Origin: Panorpa germanica
Taxonomy: Eukaryota > Arthropoda > Insecta > Mecoptera > Panorpidae
Reading direction: 5' to 3'
Length of the DNA: 64,000 nucleotides
Assembly (NCBI GenBank): GCA_963678705.1
Contig: OY783206.1
Span: forward strand, 24,253,807 to 24,317,806
Shown: in pieces, positions 34,249 to 45,584 of the stretch
Layout of the letters: every line of letters begins with the position of its first letter
How positions within the stretch are numbered: position 1 is the stretch's first letter
The notes under the pieces: generated by a model
Told to the model about the DNA's origin: nothing
Database searches by the model: none
Seen by the model: only the letters and a program-made list of their open reading frames with translations
Program-made: the position numbers and the translations under genes

Positions 34249-34533
34249 ATGAATTTTAGGAGCGTCTTCTACTTGGTAGCTGTGGTGCTTGTTCTTCTCA
34301 TGGTGATGGCGCCTGCAATGGCTGACCCTAGGTCACCACCTGGTCCTATCCGATGCGTAGGCCTACGTAGAACAAGTTCTGGTACTACTAGAAAGGCAAA
34401 CGGATTCTGTGTTTCACCAAGGACATGTCGCAGACGTCTCCGGCAAATTCCAAGAGCCTCTAAACAATGCGCGTTAAGACCTGGAACTGTGTGCTGCAGG
34501 AAGAGGCGTGGTCCACGTCCAACTAATACCTAA
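34249..34533 (+). CDS. P10: secreted six-cysteine clip-like peptide, basic
   Basis: 94 aa from the ATG six bases after TTTTCAG. The in-frame ATGs at 34225 and 34228 precede the acceptor. The signal peptide is MAPAMA then DPR. Cysteines are at 36, 54, 60, 74, 82 and 83. It aligns with P9 throughout (RCVGLR, FC-x5-C-RRRLRQIPRA, LRPGTVCC). Arg replaces Lys at most basic positions, and the tail (RKRRGPRP) is very basic. The intron is 1208 bp with an M1 MITE. Function unknown. Confidence 0.92.
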   Translation: MNFRSVFYLVAVVLVLLMVMAPAMADPRSPPGPIRCVGLRRTSSGTTRKANGFCVSPRTCRRRLRQIPRASKQCALRPGTVCCRKRRGPRPTNT

Positions 34534-34875
34534 TTTCAGACCTTTGTTATAATAAATTTCTCGCACATATCGATCGTCCAGTTACAGTTCATTAGGCAGA
34601 CTTCTTCGAACAATAGAAATTTGAATTGAACTTTTAAAATGCTTACACCTATATTGTTTTCGCCGTTATCTTCGGCGAAACACAGTTACGATTTTTTGAG
34701 GTTTATTGAACATAAAAGACTTACTTCTTATGTAAACAATGTTACCTAATATACAATATTTTATGACATATTTTATGACTTTTCTAAAAGGAAATATACT
34801 CTTTCGGGTGTTAACAAAGTCATAAAACTTCTTAAGAATGTCTGGTAGAGTTTATAAAATCTGAAAAATAACATA

Positions 34876-35036
34876 TTGATATAATCCAAATCACGAGAGT
34901 TCGGCACCGACTTATACTTAAAAGAGGTTAAAGCAAAAATAAGTAAGTTAGTGCTTTTTAGTTATATCGGCAGTTTATACTCCACAACTTGTTTTAAGTA
35001 TGAGTCGCCGGCGAACTCTCGTAATTTGAACTATAA
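34876..35036. mobile_element. Fold-back MITE (family M5)
   Basis: A nearly full palindrome: AATCACGAGAGTTCGGC...GACTTATACTTAAAA and its complement. A related 210-bp copy is at 40828-41038, and a half-end is at 38091-38115 in the P11 intron. Confidence 0.65.
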
Positions 35037-36566
35037 TATACATTCCTAATGATATACATGTTAGTTTAATAATAAGAAAACCTTAAGTTCACCTTCTTAA
35101 GGATTAAAGGCTTTCAAAATAAAACCCTTTAGATTAAATATTACTGGGTTTTGTTACTAAGTAAGTAAGTTACTTTATAAATATAGATATGATATCATCC
35201 ATCTCTTGTGTTTAGCGGAACGGTACATAGTATTCCAAGATGTTTGACTAATGAACTGGACGATCGATGTATGATTTTAAGGCACTTTAGTAATGTTAAT
35301 TTTGGTTCTATTTTTATCGTTTGATTGGTGCTGAATTGGTAGATCTCTACTAACAGTCGAATGCCAACAGCAGAGCTCCATATTTTGAAACTTAAGCTTC
35401 CAGTCTTTAGTTGTCTTCACTAATTTAAGGTGTTTTTATGAAGCAGAGGAGACAACAATTTAATTACATAATGTATTAAGATTAAGGTTATGGGCTTACA
35501 AAATAAATATACCCGAATAATTTTTTTTCTTTTTATTTTACCGACATTTATTAACATAACTAATTTAGAATAAATTGACATGATATTCGGAACCAGGAAT
35601 GCTAAATTTCAAATGAGGATAAGCAAAACAAAATTAATTAAGGAGCTACAGCGAACAAACTCAGTAAACAGATTGTTTGAGTATCTTGTTTTGTGACGTT
35701 AAAAAATTAAATTATAGTTCGCATGACCTTTATCTTCATTTGTATTCCTCATTGTAGCTTATGGTATTGTAGCATTTCCACTCACTGATTTTAGTTTTAA
35801 TTTAATGTTTTAACCTTAAATATAAATTTAAACTTGTGAAATCATGGATCGTTCATAAGTAATATACTTCATTTAATAATAATTACTATTTTTATTTAAT
35901 TTAAATTATGATATTTAATATATTTAAGCTGAAATTTACATTGAAAGTTAAAACCTTAAATTAACACTAAAACTCAGTGAGTGGGAATGGGGCTTAAGAC
36001 TCCATATGACAAATCCAATAATAAATAAATACAATAAACAAAAAGCTTATCTCTAAAATTCTATCTCTAATCTTTGAAAATTGAAAGAAAGGTTGAGAAT
36101 AATCTATTGATAATACTTGTTCACACTATCTTAAATGGCTTGGTTCACGTGGTAAGGAAAATATCTCATGGATAACAAAGTCAAAATCAACACACCTCAG
36201 AGATTGAATGTGATTCAGTTGAGTAAAATAATTGAAAAACATGGCTAAGCATTTCTTAGTTTATACTAGCGTTTTTAATCGACAATAAGTAATAATACTC
36301 AAAAAACATTAGGATATACATCCTATATTCAAGCTATATATATTCATATATATTGCATATCCTATGTATATGTTGTTTTAATGTAAAACCCACACTGTAT
36401 GTCATATGTATATGTAAATGCAAAGGTATGTGCATATTCTACAATGCTGCATGTACATAGCATGTACTGTTGTGTTTATTTCTTTCATGTATATGCAATA
36501 TGTATATATAAGATATTATTTTCAAATTATGGAGTATATTTGAATATACAAGGAATATCTAATGCT
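35037..36566. repeat. Gene-free stretch with fold-back MITE M6
   Basis: 35758-35996 has termini built on CCACTCACTG and CAGTGAGTGGGAA with TTTAGTTTTAATTTAA arms. Relatives lie near 56560-56768, 46190 and 52497. The rest is AT-rich with no gene. Confidence 0.45.
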
Positions 36567-36812
36567 CCCAGTAAACATTTTGGAGTCACTTTGACATCAT
36601 ATTGAAGATGCGTCATGATTTTTTTGTCATAAAAGAGTTCATTTATAGTTCAGTTTCTCACATTTTTTCATATAAAATGTCTACTTTAAAGAGGGAAATA
36701 ACTCCACCTGTCGGAATACAAATGAAGATAAAGTTGATGCGAACTATAATTGAAGTGAAATAGTGATAGAAACGTCACTAAATAGGGCACTTCACCAAAT
36801 TGTTTTCTGGGC
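36567..36812 (-). mobile_element. Family M2 MITE, short form
   Basis: CCCAGTAAACATTTTGGAGT to the inverted end CCAAATTGTTTTCTGGG. The ends are shared with the 1.1-kb long form, but the middle differs. Confidence 0.75.
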
Positions 36813-36999
36813 TATATTTTAATGAAGTATAAATGTGTAAGGTTAAACCTTTAGTGTTCAATTAATATGTTTTAAGTTTTTTAAAAGTAAACGCGTCAGT
36901 TGTGAGTGTTGCATATACTTAGGCAAAAAGAACTCTGCAGATAACGCTGTTATTGTTCCGTTATTATAAGAGCATATCTTTGTGAAACATCAAGTAACA

Positions 37000-37314
37000 C
37001 AGCAACTTTAATAAACAATATTAAATTGTTTGTGGTGAATAAAAATACACGAAGACAAATATAATAAAAACAATAGTAAATTATAAATAAATACAATAAC
37101 AGAAAGAAGATAAGGAAACCATTGTTCGTGAAAATAAATATTGGTGCAATTGTACTATCAGTCTATAACCGAACCCATCTATCAACAGCTGTTATAATAA
37201 TTGTTTCTATTTTAAATACTATCACTGACATTATAAGGTATAAAATGCGCCAACTAGATGTCATGATCATTTCTTTAAACTTTTGTATCTTCAGTCAGTT
37301 GTACGCTGTCATAA
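37000..37314 (+). promoter_or_regulatory. P11 promoter module and non-coding exon 1
   Basis: It contains AGTCTATAACCGAACCCATC and ATTGTTTCTATTTTAAATAC as in P9. TATAAAAT is at 37239. Exon 1 ends before the GTAAGT at 37315. Confidence 0.75.
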
Positions 37315-38263
37315 GTAAGTATTAATAACCACCTGCATTTTCACATTGTTTTTTTGTTATCACATTATCATATTGGCATTTTTTTCTCTACCGTTGATCA
37401 AGTACTGCCAGTTCTCCCAGTTTTGTTTTACTAATTTAAATAAGAAGTATTCTTACTGTTCTAACTTTAGTATGATGCAATAATATTCGAGAAAATAGTA
37501 CAAATTTGAACCTGCTTTAACCAAAGAAGAGTACGGTGTAGCCTTTTCAAACAAATGTTTACGGACCTGTGATCTACTATATCGGACCTACAGATTAGCG
37601 CAAAGTAGCACCTATTAGACCAGCATAGGTAGTCGCCTATTCTTCGCAATTATTCCCGGTACGTCACTGCTGCTTACTGTAGAATAATCAACGCATAGTG
37701 ACGTCAGATTCGTGCAGCTAATCAGAAATTTTTTTAGTCACATGATTAAATTTTAGTTTATTTACTTTTTTCATTAATTGATTAATAGGAAATGGTAAAT
37801 ATATTTTTTTTTAATAATCTTATTTGAAACAATTTTCTGTTTTTGAATTACATGCATATTTCTCAAAGTCTTATCATACCTTAATTCCAATTAACAAAGT
37901 TTTGAGCTAATTGTTAGGAAAATGCTGCCTTAAGGTTGATAGATCAATCACTTTTTGAATTTTCCGCGCAGCTCTCGTCAACTGCCGGGTGCGTTCCACT
38001 AAGCATTCACAACGTCCAAAATATTCGGAAACGTCACTAATGACGTCATTAATTTCGCTCACACCAAGCGTGAAAGGTAAAAGTCACCACCAAACTATCG
38101 TGATTTGGACTACAACTAAAGTACTCCTTGTTTTAAAGGTCAAGATTAATAGTTCAAGAAACTACATATTAAGTTTTATATAATTATCAGATTGGATCAA
38201 GTTATAGTATTCATCAAATGAATGAAATTAAATCTTTAATTGTTCTTCTGCTTCCAGCATAAA

Positions 38264-38557
38264 ATGAATTTGAAGAGCGTCTTCTACTTAGCGGCTGTGG
38301 CGCTAGTTCTGCTCATGACGATGACGCCTGCAGCGTCTGATGCGAGGTCACCGCCTGCTCGTGCTACTTGCATAGGCATACGGAAAGATCGAGCTCGAGC
38401 TAGTAGATGGGAAATTGGAGTATGTGTTCCACCAAGGAGATGTCGGTTTTTCTGGCGTCTCCAGCAAATCCCAAGAGCTATTAAACAGTGCTCCACCAGT
38501 CCAGGATGCGTATGCTGCAGAAGAAGACGCCCACGTCCAGTTTTAGTTGCTGTTTAG
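38264..38557 (+). CDS. P11: secreted clip-like peptide with seven cysteines
   Basis: 97 aa from the ATG six bases after CTTCCAG; the in-frame ATG at 38240 is intronic. The signal peptide covers about 1-25 (MTPAAS then DAR). Cysteines are at 36, 54, 60, 76, 82, 84 and 85. The G-C-V-C-C at 81-85 adds a seventh Cys not found in any paralogue. C3-C4 is 15 residues because of an RFFW insertion. The mature part is extremely Arg-rich (RKDRARASR, RRRRPRP) and ends in a hydrophobic VLVAV. An odd cysteine count would allow disulfide dimerisation or leave one thiol free. Function unknown. Confidence 0.9.
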   Translation: MNLKSVFYLAAVALVLLMTMTPAASDARSPPARATCIGIRKDRARASRWEIGVCVPPRRCRFFWRLQQIPRAIKQCSTSPGCVCCRRRRPRPVLVAV

Positions 38558-39253
38558 ACCAGTTTCACAATATTTTTGTATAATTTAATAATTTTACTTT
38601 AATAATAACAATATAATAATTTTTACCCGGTTTTGTGTGAATTCAATACTCAAATAACTCATACATACAACCAAACAAATGATAATGCAGACAAATTTGT
38701 CGTCGGGGGTTCCGTAAATGTTAATTTTATTCTTTTTTTTCATGTTTTTTAAATTATATTACTGCGATTGTAATAGTTACGTTATATTTTGCATTAATTG
38801 TAGTACAAGGTGTCCAGAAAGGAAATCGTTTATTTGTTAGCTGAATAAAATAAAAAATACAGATAATCGAATAAGATAGTTTATTTATTATTTATAGACA
38901 ATGAACTGGAAAATCAATCTGAAAAACAATATTGTCTAAATGACGACCTTTACTCTGCTTGCACTCGTTTAATCTCGAACGAAGATTGGTCGACACATTA
39001 CTTGCGGGACTGTCACCATTTTCTCAGTGCATGTAAATGTGTGCAAGAGAGAAAGGTATATGTTCCTATTTGTTCTCTATGCGCATGCGTACGTGCATCG
39101 TATCTCTAGCTGTCACAGATTGCGGGCGACCTTTATTTTGAATTTGTACTGTTGATCCGGTATTCTCGAACATCCTAATCCATTTTCTAATGCTATCGTC
39201 ACTTCGTGCATTGCGAGAATGATATTCTGCATGATACAAATGCTGAGCACTAA
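38558..39253. other. Gene-free stretch
   Basis: AT-rich 3' flank. 38807-39010 looks like the end of an unidentified transposon (GGTGTCCAGAAAGGAAATCG...). No gene is supported. Confidence 0.35.
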
Positions 39254-39639
39254 GGCCTTACCCACACGGGTCGACTTATTGCAAACCGATCTTCCCAAAC
39301 CGAATGTGTTGCTAGTGAGAGAACACACGTGTATACGAGTGAGAGAACACACACGGTACAAATGAAACTAAACTGATTTGAAATTGGTTTTGAGCGACTG
39401 TGTTTCTAGGCCGCAGGACACATAGCATTTACGTTGCATGCTTTTGATGGTGAACATCATGAGCAGAGATGTGCACAAATACTTTTCAAAAGTATTTAAA
39501 TACATACATACATACAAATACCTCAGAATACGACACAATAAAATCCTCTATTATCCTATTGCTAAAACACGGCTCGTTTTTCGTTTTCGTTGGAAACTTC
39601 GGTTTAGTTTTCAATTTGTCGACCCGTGTGCAGACGGTC
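39254..39639. mobile_element. PIF/Harbinger-like MITE (386 bp)
   Basis: GGCCTTACCCACACGGGTCG at the left and CGACCCGTGTGCAGACGGTC at the right, flanked by TAA on both sides. The interior includes TACATA microsatellite. It is a relative of 60020-60248 and 7231-7704. Confidence 0.7.
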
Positions 39640-40110
39640 TAAGTCTATAACAGCAAAATAATTAGTTTAAATAATTATTTAATTATTAAAAAAATGAAAC
39701 AAAACCATATGCGTTTTATATACATTTTTTTTTAAATATTTATTTTCGTGCATCAATTTCGATAGTAATTCGCACTTAAAACAATATCTACATTTATAAA
39801 CATTTGTAATACATAATTTATTATCTATAAATATGGTTACGTGTATTTAAAATACAGAGATTAAATTAGTTTCATTGATAAAGTTAATAAGGTGTTGTTC
39901 TGCTTATAGTCTTCAGGCATATTACAGTTCTCTCTAATATGCTTTACTGTTAGTGGTCTAAAAATCAACAGAAAACTATCAACGACTTTAGGAAATGTGA
40001 TCGTAAAAAATAATGGAAAAATGTACTTAGATAAAGTGGGTTCCATTCGCAACACGGGAAACAAAATGTGAATTTTAAATTTATTATATATATACATATA
40101 TATATATGTA

Positions 40111-40313
40111 GGGTCTATCAACAAGAGCGGTCATTTTAAATTTCGCGCCATTTTTTAGCTGTCATCCAACCATCATTGCGGTGACATTTGGCAGATATTG
40201 TGTTTCATTACTAACCTCAAAGTTTGTACTTTGGATTAAAATAAGATCACCACTTTTCATGAAAATGTTGCGTTTCTCTATTGATTTAAAATGACCGCTC
40301 TTTCGAAACACCC
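40111..40313. mobile_element. Tc1/mariner-like MITE just past the P12 stop
   Basis: Termini GGGTCTATCAACAAGAGCGG and CCGCTCTTTCGAAACACCC share 17+ bases (AAGAGCGGTCATTTTAAAT-type). TA flanks both sides. It lies 24 bp beyond the P12 stop codon. The first AATAAA on the - strand is beyond it, near 40080. Confidence 0.7.
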
Positions 40314-40337
40314 TATGTATGGGTATGGATTTCCTGA

Positions 40338-40607
40338 TCACTTATCTAGACTTGGTGGAGTGTATTTTCTAATTTTGCAGCAAACTCCAGGCTTCAATCT
40401 GCAAGGTTTTTGTCCTCCTGGAATTCGTGTGAGTACGGTAGCACACAAATATGATGGAACACAATATCCACTTTTTTTTACTCCTTGACTTTTAAGTATA
40501 CCGTGACATGAAATCAATGAGCTAGGTGAATGGCCCTGAAAGCCTAGAGCTCGCTGGATCACCATCACTACGGTGATTAAGAAGAAGAATAACAACTTGA
40601 AGGTCAT
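40338..40607 (-). CDS. P12: secreted six-cysteine clip-like peptide
   Basis: 89 aa with an ATG six bases after the acceptor TTTCAG. The signal peptide covers about 1-22 (RALG then FQG). Cysteines are at 34, 49, 55, 69, 76 and 77. Motifs are C-H-G, S-G-Y-C-x5-C and G-V-C-C. The C1-C2 loop is 14 residues. A C-terminal basic tail (KIRKYTPPSLDK) follows CC, as in P9-P11. It groups loosely with P13 and P9-P11. The 1646-bp intron (40614-42259) carries M5 and M2 MITEs. Function unknown. Confidence 0.9.
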   Translation of the reverse strand: MTFKLLFFFLITVVMVIQRALGFQGHSPSSLISCHGILKSQGVKKSGYCVPSYLCATVLTRIPGGQKPCRLKPGVCCKIRKYTPPSLDK

Positions 40608-40827
40608 GTTGATCTGAAATAGAATTGGATAGTTTTCAAAAATTCGGATCGGTTAAAATTTGGTTTATATTTTCTTTCCTTTTTATTATTAAAAATTAAT
40701 AATTGTGCATTACATTCACCATACTGTATCCTTTCTATTAAATGTCACTAGGCAGTCCTTAATATCAACTTAGTTACGACAAGACTGTGATTGAAAATGA
40801 AGTAGTAAGAAGAAATTTAAATATAGT

Positions 40828-41038
40828 TTAAATTACGAGAGTTCGGCGGCGACTCATACTTAAAACAAGTTGTGGGGTATAAACTGCCGATACAACTAAA
40901 AGCACTGACTCACTTATTTTTCTATAATGTATATAGAAACGAATAAGATAAAATTCATTATCGGATTATAGATTTATACCGCTCTTATAACCTCTTTTAA
41001 GTATAAGTCGCCGCTGAACTATCGTGATTTGGACTATA
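40828..41038. mobile_element. Fold-back MITE (family M5), larger copy
   Basis: ATTACGAGAGTTCGGCGGCG to the inverted CGCCGCTGAACTATCGTGAT, with arms of about 75 bp. It matches 34876-35036 and lies in the P12 intron. Confidence 0.65.
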
Positions 41039-41669
41039 TCTATATTATTAATAATTTAAGGAATATGACCTATGCGAACTAGATTTACACCACTGGTGGA
41101 GAAATATTTTTTTGTGATTACTCCAGACCAGCGGCATACTGTTATGAACTCATTGTTCATTATTTATTTTATAAATAAAAATCAATTGTAAAATTGTAGT
41201 GAATAATAAGACAATAAAATGGAACAAAACAGAAAAAATACTAAGAGTATGAAATTTGTCAACGTGGAATATAAGATGATAAATATTGAATTACATCTAT
41301 TTATGAAAAATAAGATAGAACTAAATGTAGATGTTGTGCTGTCATCCAAGTGAATAGGAAAAATATCTTAGTTATAATAAAAGAAAACATGAAGAAATTG
41401 AATATATGGGAACCGATAATAAGGCATACAAGGTTTTATTAGAAAGAGCTGACAAACATACGATAGTGAAATGACACAGCATTGAATATGAAATGGAAGA
41501 CATTGCCATACAACATGCACTCCAAGATTATAAAACATTAGTTTGATGGGACGAATAGTCTGGGCAAGCTACAGAAACGGACGGCACAGACCATTTGGGA
41601 CAAGATTGTTCAAGAAACTTTAAAAATGGAACCTCAGAAGGACAACTGTCAGTTATGCGTCGATAATAG

Positions 41670-41923
41670 CCTAGTAAACAATTTGGAGTCACTTTGACAT
41701 CATATTGAAGATGCGTCATGATTTTTTTGTCCTAAAAGAGTTCATTTATAGTTCAGTTTCTCACATTTTTTCATATAAAATGTCTACTTTATCGGCTACA
41801 GATGGCGAAATTACTCCACCTGTCGGAATACAAATGAAGATAAAGTTGATGCGAACTATAATTGAAGTAAAATAGTGATAGAAACGTCACTAAATAGGGC
41901 ACTTCACCAAATTGTTTACTGGG
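41670..41923 (-). mobile_element. Family M2 MITE, short form, in P12 intron
   Basis: CCTAGTAAACAATTTGGAGT to CCAAATTGTTTACTGGG. Very close to the copies at 36567 and 45331. Confidence 0.75.
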
Positions 41924-42259
41924 AGGAAACAAGACAATAACTGACAACGGTATAGAGTAGGAAATAGATTACCAGGAGCTATCAACGAACATGACTTCCC
42001 AAATTGAGTTGAGGAAAAAGGAAAAAGTAGTGCAAAGAAAGAAGGTGAGAAACGGTAAATATTTTTGGCGAAAAACAGAAAATAAAAGCAAAAATAATGA
42101 GGGCACTTGAAACTACAATTACCATGTCAGATAATGAGGATGACAGCGCGGATTCAAACATGGTATTAGAAAAAAAAAACATGAGGCAATGACATTACTA
42201 GAGGAAAAGAAAAATAAGAATTTATAAAAGAAATCACAGCACATGTTAACTGAACTTAC

Positions 42260-42331
42260 AAATCTATTGTTTCTCTGAACTCACTTCGAGACTTATGGTG
42301 GTAGTTTGGAATGTCCATTTCCTTATATATG
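42260..42331 (-). promoter_or_regulatory. P12 core promoter and non-coding exon 1
   Basis: On the - strand, GCATATATAAGG (TATA at 42331-42323) precedes a start about 30 bp downstream. The GTAAGT donor at 42259 follows AGATTT. Confidence 0.65.
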
Positions 42332-42812
42332 CATCCATTGTTGGAATTCATACCGGAAATAGATTAAATTTCAATGACTAACAGATCTAAAAGCATTAAT
42401 TAAGCCGCTGGACATGCAATTTATAAATTGAATCATGCTTTTTTTTTATTTATAGTTTTTTTATAAATTCTTCATGTCCTTTTATTATTATGTTATTCAT
42501 TCTTTTGAATCTGATCCAATTCTTCAATTTATCTAACGAATTGTTCAGAATGTTTTTATTTAGACAAAACTTATCTTGTGAACTAATGCCTCGTACACAT
42601 TGGTGTGCCATCCAACATTTATACATTGTTCTTCATAAATTGTCGTTATTTAGAAGTGAGTTACTTAACGTGTTGTAATTTTAACAGTCTAGTATTTATA
42701 CCCCATAGCTATGCTGTTCATCAAAACTCTACGTAGTATTTTTATCAAACAGAAATATTTCCAATCCTTGGTGGTAAATTGGAAAGGATCATGAACAAAA
42801 GCATCGAGTAGG

Positions 42813-43139
42813 TTGTCAGTCTCTAGCATAATATATATTTTAACGTTTGCTTTCATTGTGTTTTCAAAATTAATAAAAATGATGTTTAAATGGTTTAAAT
42901 TTATAAGTTTAATTGAAAACTATAGGCAATATCCATATCTTTGGAATCCCAAGAACATGAAGTGTGAAAACAGAAATGAAAGTACATTATTTAAAAAAAA
43001 ATCAAAATTAAAAAAAATTATTTGGGAGCGATTTTTACCGACGATAAAAATTGGGGTAAAAAGTTTAAATTTTATATATGAACTTTGGTACCTAATTTAC
43101 AAATTGAAATTTTTTTTCCAAATTTTGAAGAAAAGTTAG
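42813..43139 (+). pseudogene. Possible MADF-domain fragment
   Basis: A short block at about 42895-42985 reads FISLIENYRQYPYLWNPKN, which matches the start of MADF domains (LI..V...P.LW). The reading then degenerates into low-complexity Lys/Phe sequence. It overlaps a dispersed repeat (43018-43285, related to 29755-30060 and 6226-6412), so it is probably a transposon-borne remnant, not a gene. Confidence 0.35.
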
Positions 43140-43581
43140 TCAAATAATGAATAAATTGAAAGAAATATATTTTTTAAGAAAGTTTATATGAAATATTTTA
43201 ATTTAAAAATGGAATTATAATTTGAAATAAAATTAAATTCACACACAAAAGTCAGTCGTTGCTTGCGACGGGGTTAAACTCTAGTTCTTATATATTTTAG
43301 AAGACAAATTACAAGTGACTACACATTGTCGAAAGACATTGTAAATAATATTTTATTAAATTTGATTTCCAAAAAATATTACAATTTGTCCTGTTTATTT
43401 TTCTATCCTTTGGAAGAAAAAGTTTTACGGCACCTGCCTCGTTATTTTATATCCCTAACTGGTATATTTCAATAAAATAAATCCCACAAGAAATGTGTTC
43501 GCAACAACAAGTGTACATCTATTTTATAAAATTTTGTTAACAAAAAAATACAATAAAAGTGTCAATAATATAAAACAATCA

Positions 43582-43833
43582 TTATCCTCGTCTCTTTGAT
43601 TTGCAGCAAACGGTTCCATTGATTTTTGAACAGGCTGACTCAATGCCTGGTACAGGACGAAGAGGTTTCCGGCAGGTTCCTTCTGCCACACATTGCCCAA
43701 GCCTGATCCTTCGCGATATGCTATGCAAGCCAACACATCGTTGAACTTGGACAACTTGTAGATGCACGTGTCCTACGGACGATATCATCACCAGAACCAT
43801 GGCGAAGAAATAGAAGAGAAACTTGGAGTTCAT
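43582..43833 (-). CDS. P13: secreted six-cysteine clip-like peptide
   Basis: 83 aa with an ATG six bases after TTTCCAG. The signal peptide covers about 1-25. Cysteines are at 33, 48, 54, 68, 76 and 77. Motifs are C-V-G-L, L-G-Q-C-x5-C and T-V-C-C, with a basic KSKRRG end. N72 lies in an NGT sequon. It resembles P9-P11 (RCVGL, C-R-K-x-L, a GTVCC end) but on the - strand. The intron is 523 bp. AATAAA-type signals on the - strand follow the stop. Function unknown. Confidence 0.92.
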   Translation of the reverse strand: MNSKFLFYFFAMVLVMISSVGHVHLQVVQVQRCVGLHSISRRIRLGQCVAEGTCRKPLRPVPGIESACSKINGTVCCKSKRRG

Positions 43834-44362
43834 GTTGATCTGGAAATATCCATTAAAAGTTAATAAATCAAGGAGATCCTTATGTGGGGAACATTTCTCA
43901 AAATTAAAAGTAAATTAAGTTAAAAAACTCCCACCCCTTACAGAATCATCCCTCTATGCTCAATTTTCTTGAAGAAATTATTGCTACATATTTTCTTTTG
44001 AAATTTTGTTTTTGTAAAACTATAAACAGAAATAAATTATAGATTAAAAGTTAAAACGAAGAGGCGCATACGGTTATTTCCGACTAGACCTACATTACTT
44101 TCATTTTACATGGCATTACTTCTTTATCTACGATATTTTGTAAAACTCCACATACTTTAAATTAATACCAATGAAACCTAATCCTAAACAAATATCCCGA
44201 AACAAACAATTTGAAATATTTCTTTAATATTTAATTTTTATATATTTGACTGTTTGTTCCAATTTATGAACCGTGTTATTTCGAATCCGTGTAAGACCGA
44301 GCGGCAAAACTAAAAACATAATTTACAATTTTATTACATAATAATGTTGTATATAAATTTAC

Positions 44363-44450
44363 CTGTACTAAACGAACGATCTGCCAGTTGGAGTGAGCCT
44401 GATGCTGATGTGTCACCTTTTGCTGCATGCTGTGAATAAGTCCTTTTATA
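44363..44450 (-). promoter_or_regulatory. P13 core promoter and non-coding exon 1
   Basis: On the - strand, GGTATAAAAGGA (44453-44441) is the strongest TATA box in the window. Exon 1 ends CAG before the GTAAAT donor at 44362. Confidence 0.75.
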
Positions 44451-44455
44451 CCGGA

Positions 44456-45330
44456 TCATGTTGACAAAGTTTACTCAAAACAGAACAATTTAAAATAAGA
44501 ACAACAATAGTATATTTCTTAAGTCCAATTATAGATTCAATAGTTAGAGAACAAAGACGAAAAACAAACAAGTTCTTTCCAGCATCCGCCGACATCGACT
44601 GCAACTCTTATGGCGATTCCAAATCTGGCGAAATGAATTACTAAGACCGTGATCGATTAATCGTACCGTTTGGCGGTTATTCGAGGTCGAATGGGCAACA
44701 CGACCTAAACTTTTAACACATAAAAAACATATGGGTAATAAACGTTCTGATACGTTCACATTGAGCATTGTAGGTTATGTTTTAATGTCATAGTCGTCAA
44801 CGCATTTATGGTCTTATTAAATGTAGGACGCAAAGCATCCTATATTATAATTTTCCAGATGATTCTTATATGTTTATTCTTATAGGTTAAGAGTTGAATC
44901 AGAGTGAAGTGTAATCATTTTGAAGTCTACTCCCTTCACCCTTCCTTCTCTTCAGATGTTGAGTCGCCAAAAATATTAGTACATTGGAATATTCCAACAG
45001 GGGTCGCCTAAAGCGGTTTATTCCATGTCCAATAATTTTACTGTGCTAGTACCTCGGTATAGTTTACTGTTTGTGCTGTGCTAAGAAGGTTTTTTTAACA
45101 TTCCAAATTTAATAGAAATAGTACCGGTGAGTATCTACATAACCTAACTTTTTTTATTGAATTTATGTTTGTTTAATAATTAGAAATCAAATCTTTTGAC
45201 ATATTTGTGGTAACATATATTTTAGATGTTTACAATTCTGTTAGTTAAACAGGTTTCTAAATAATAATATAATAAGTTTTAATAAAAGTAGTTAGTTCAA
45301 GTTCAAAGATCGAATAATTAATCGAATGTT
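44456..45330. other. Gene-free stretch
   Basis: No convincing gene, RNA or repeat ends are seen here. Confidence 0.4.
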
Positions 45331-45584
45331 CCCAGTAAACAATTTGGTGAAGTGCCCTATTTAGTGACGTTTCTCTCACTATTTCACTTCAATTATAGTT
45401 CGCATCAACTTTATCTTCATTTGTATTCCGACAGGTGGAGTAATTTCGCCATCTGTAGCCGATAAAGTAGACATTTTATATGAAAAAATGTGAGAAACTG
45501 AACTATAAATGAACTCTCTTATGACAAAAAAATCATGACGCATCTTCAATATGATGTCAAAGTGACTCCAAAATGTTTACTGGG
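45331..45584 (+). mobile_element. Family M2 MITE, short form
   Basis: CCCAGTAAACAATTTGG to CCAAAATGTTTACTGGG, 254 bp. Opposite orientation to the copies at 36567 and 41670. Confidence 0.8.
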
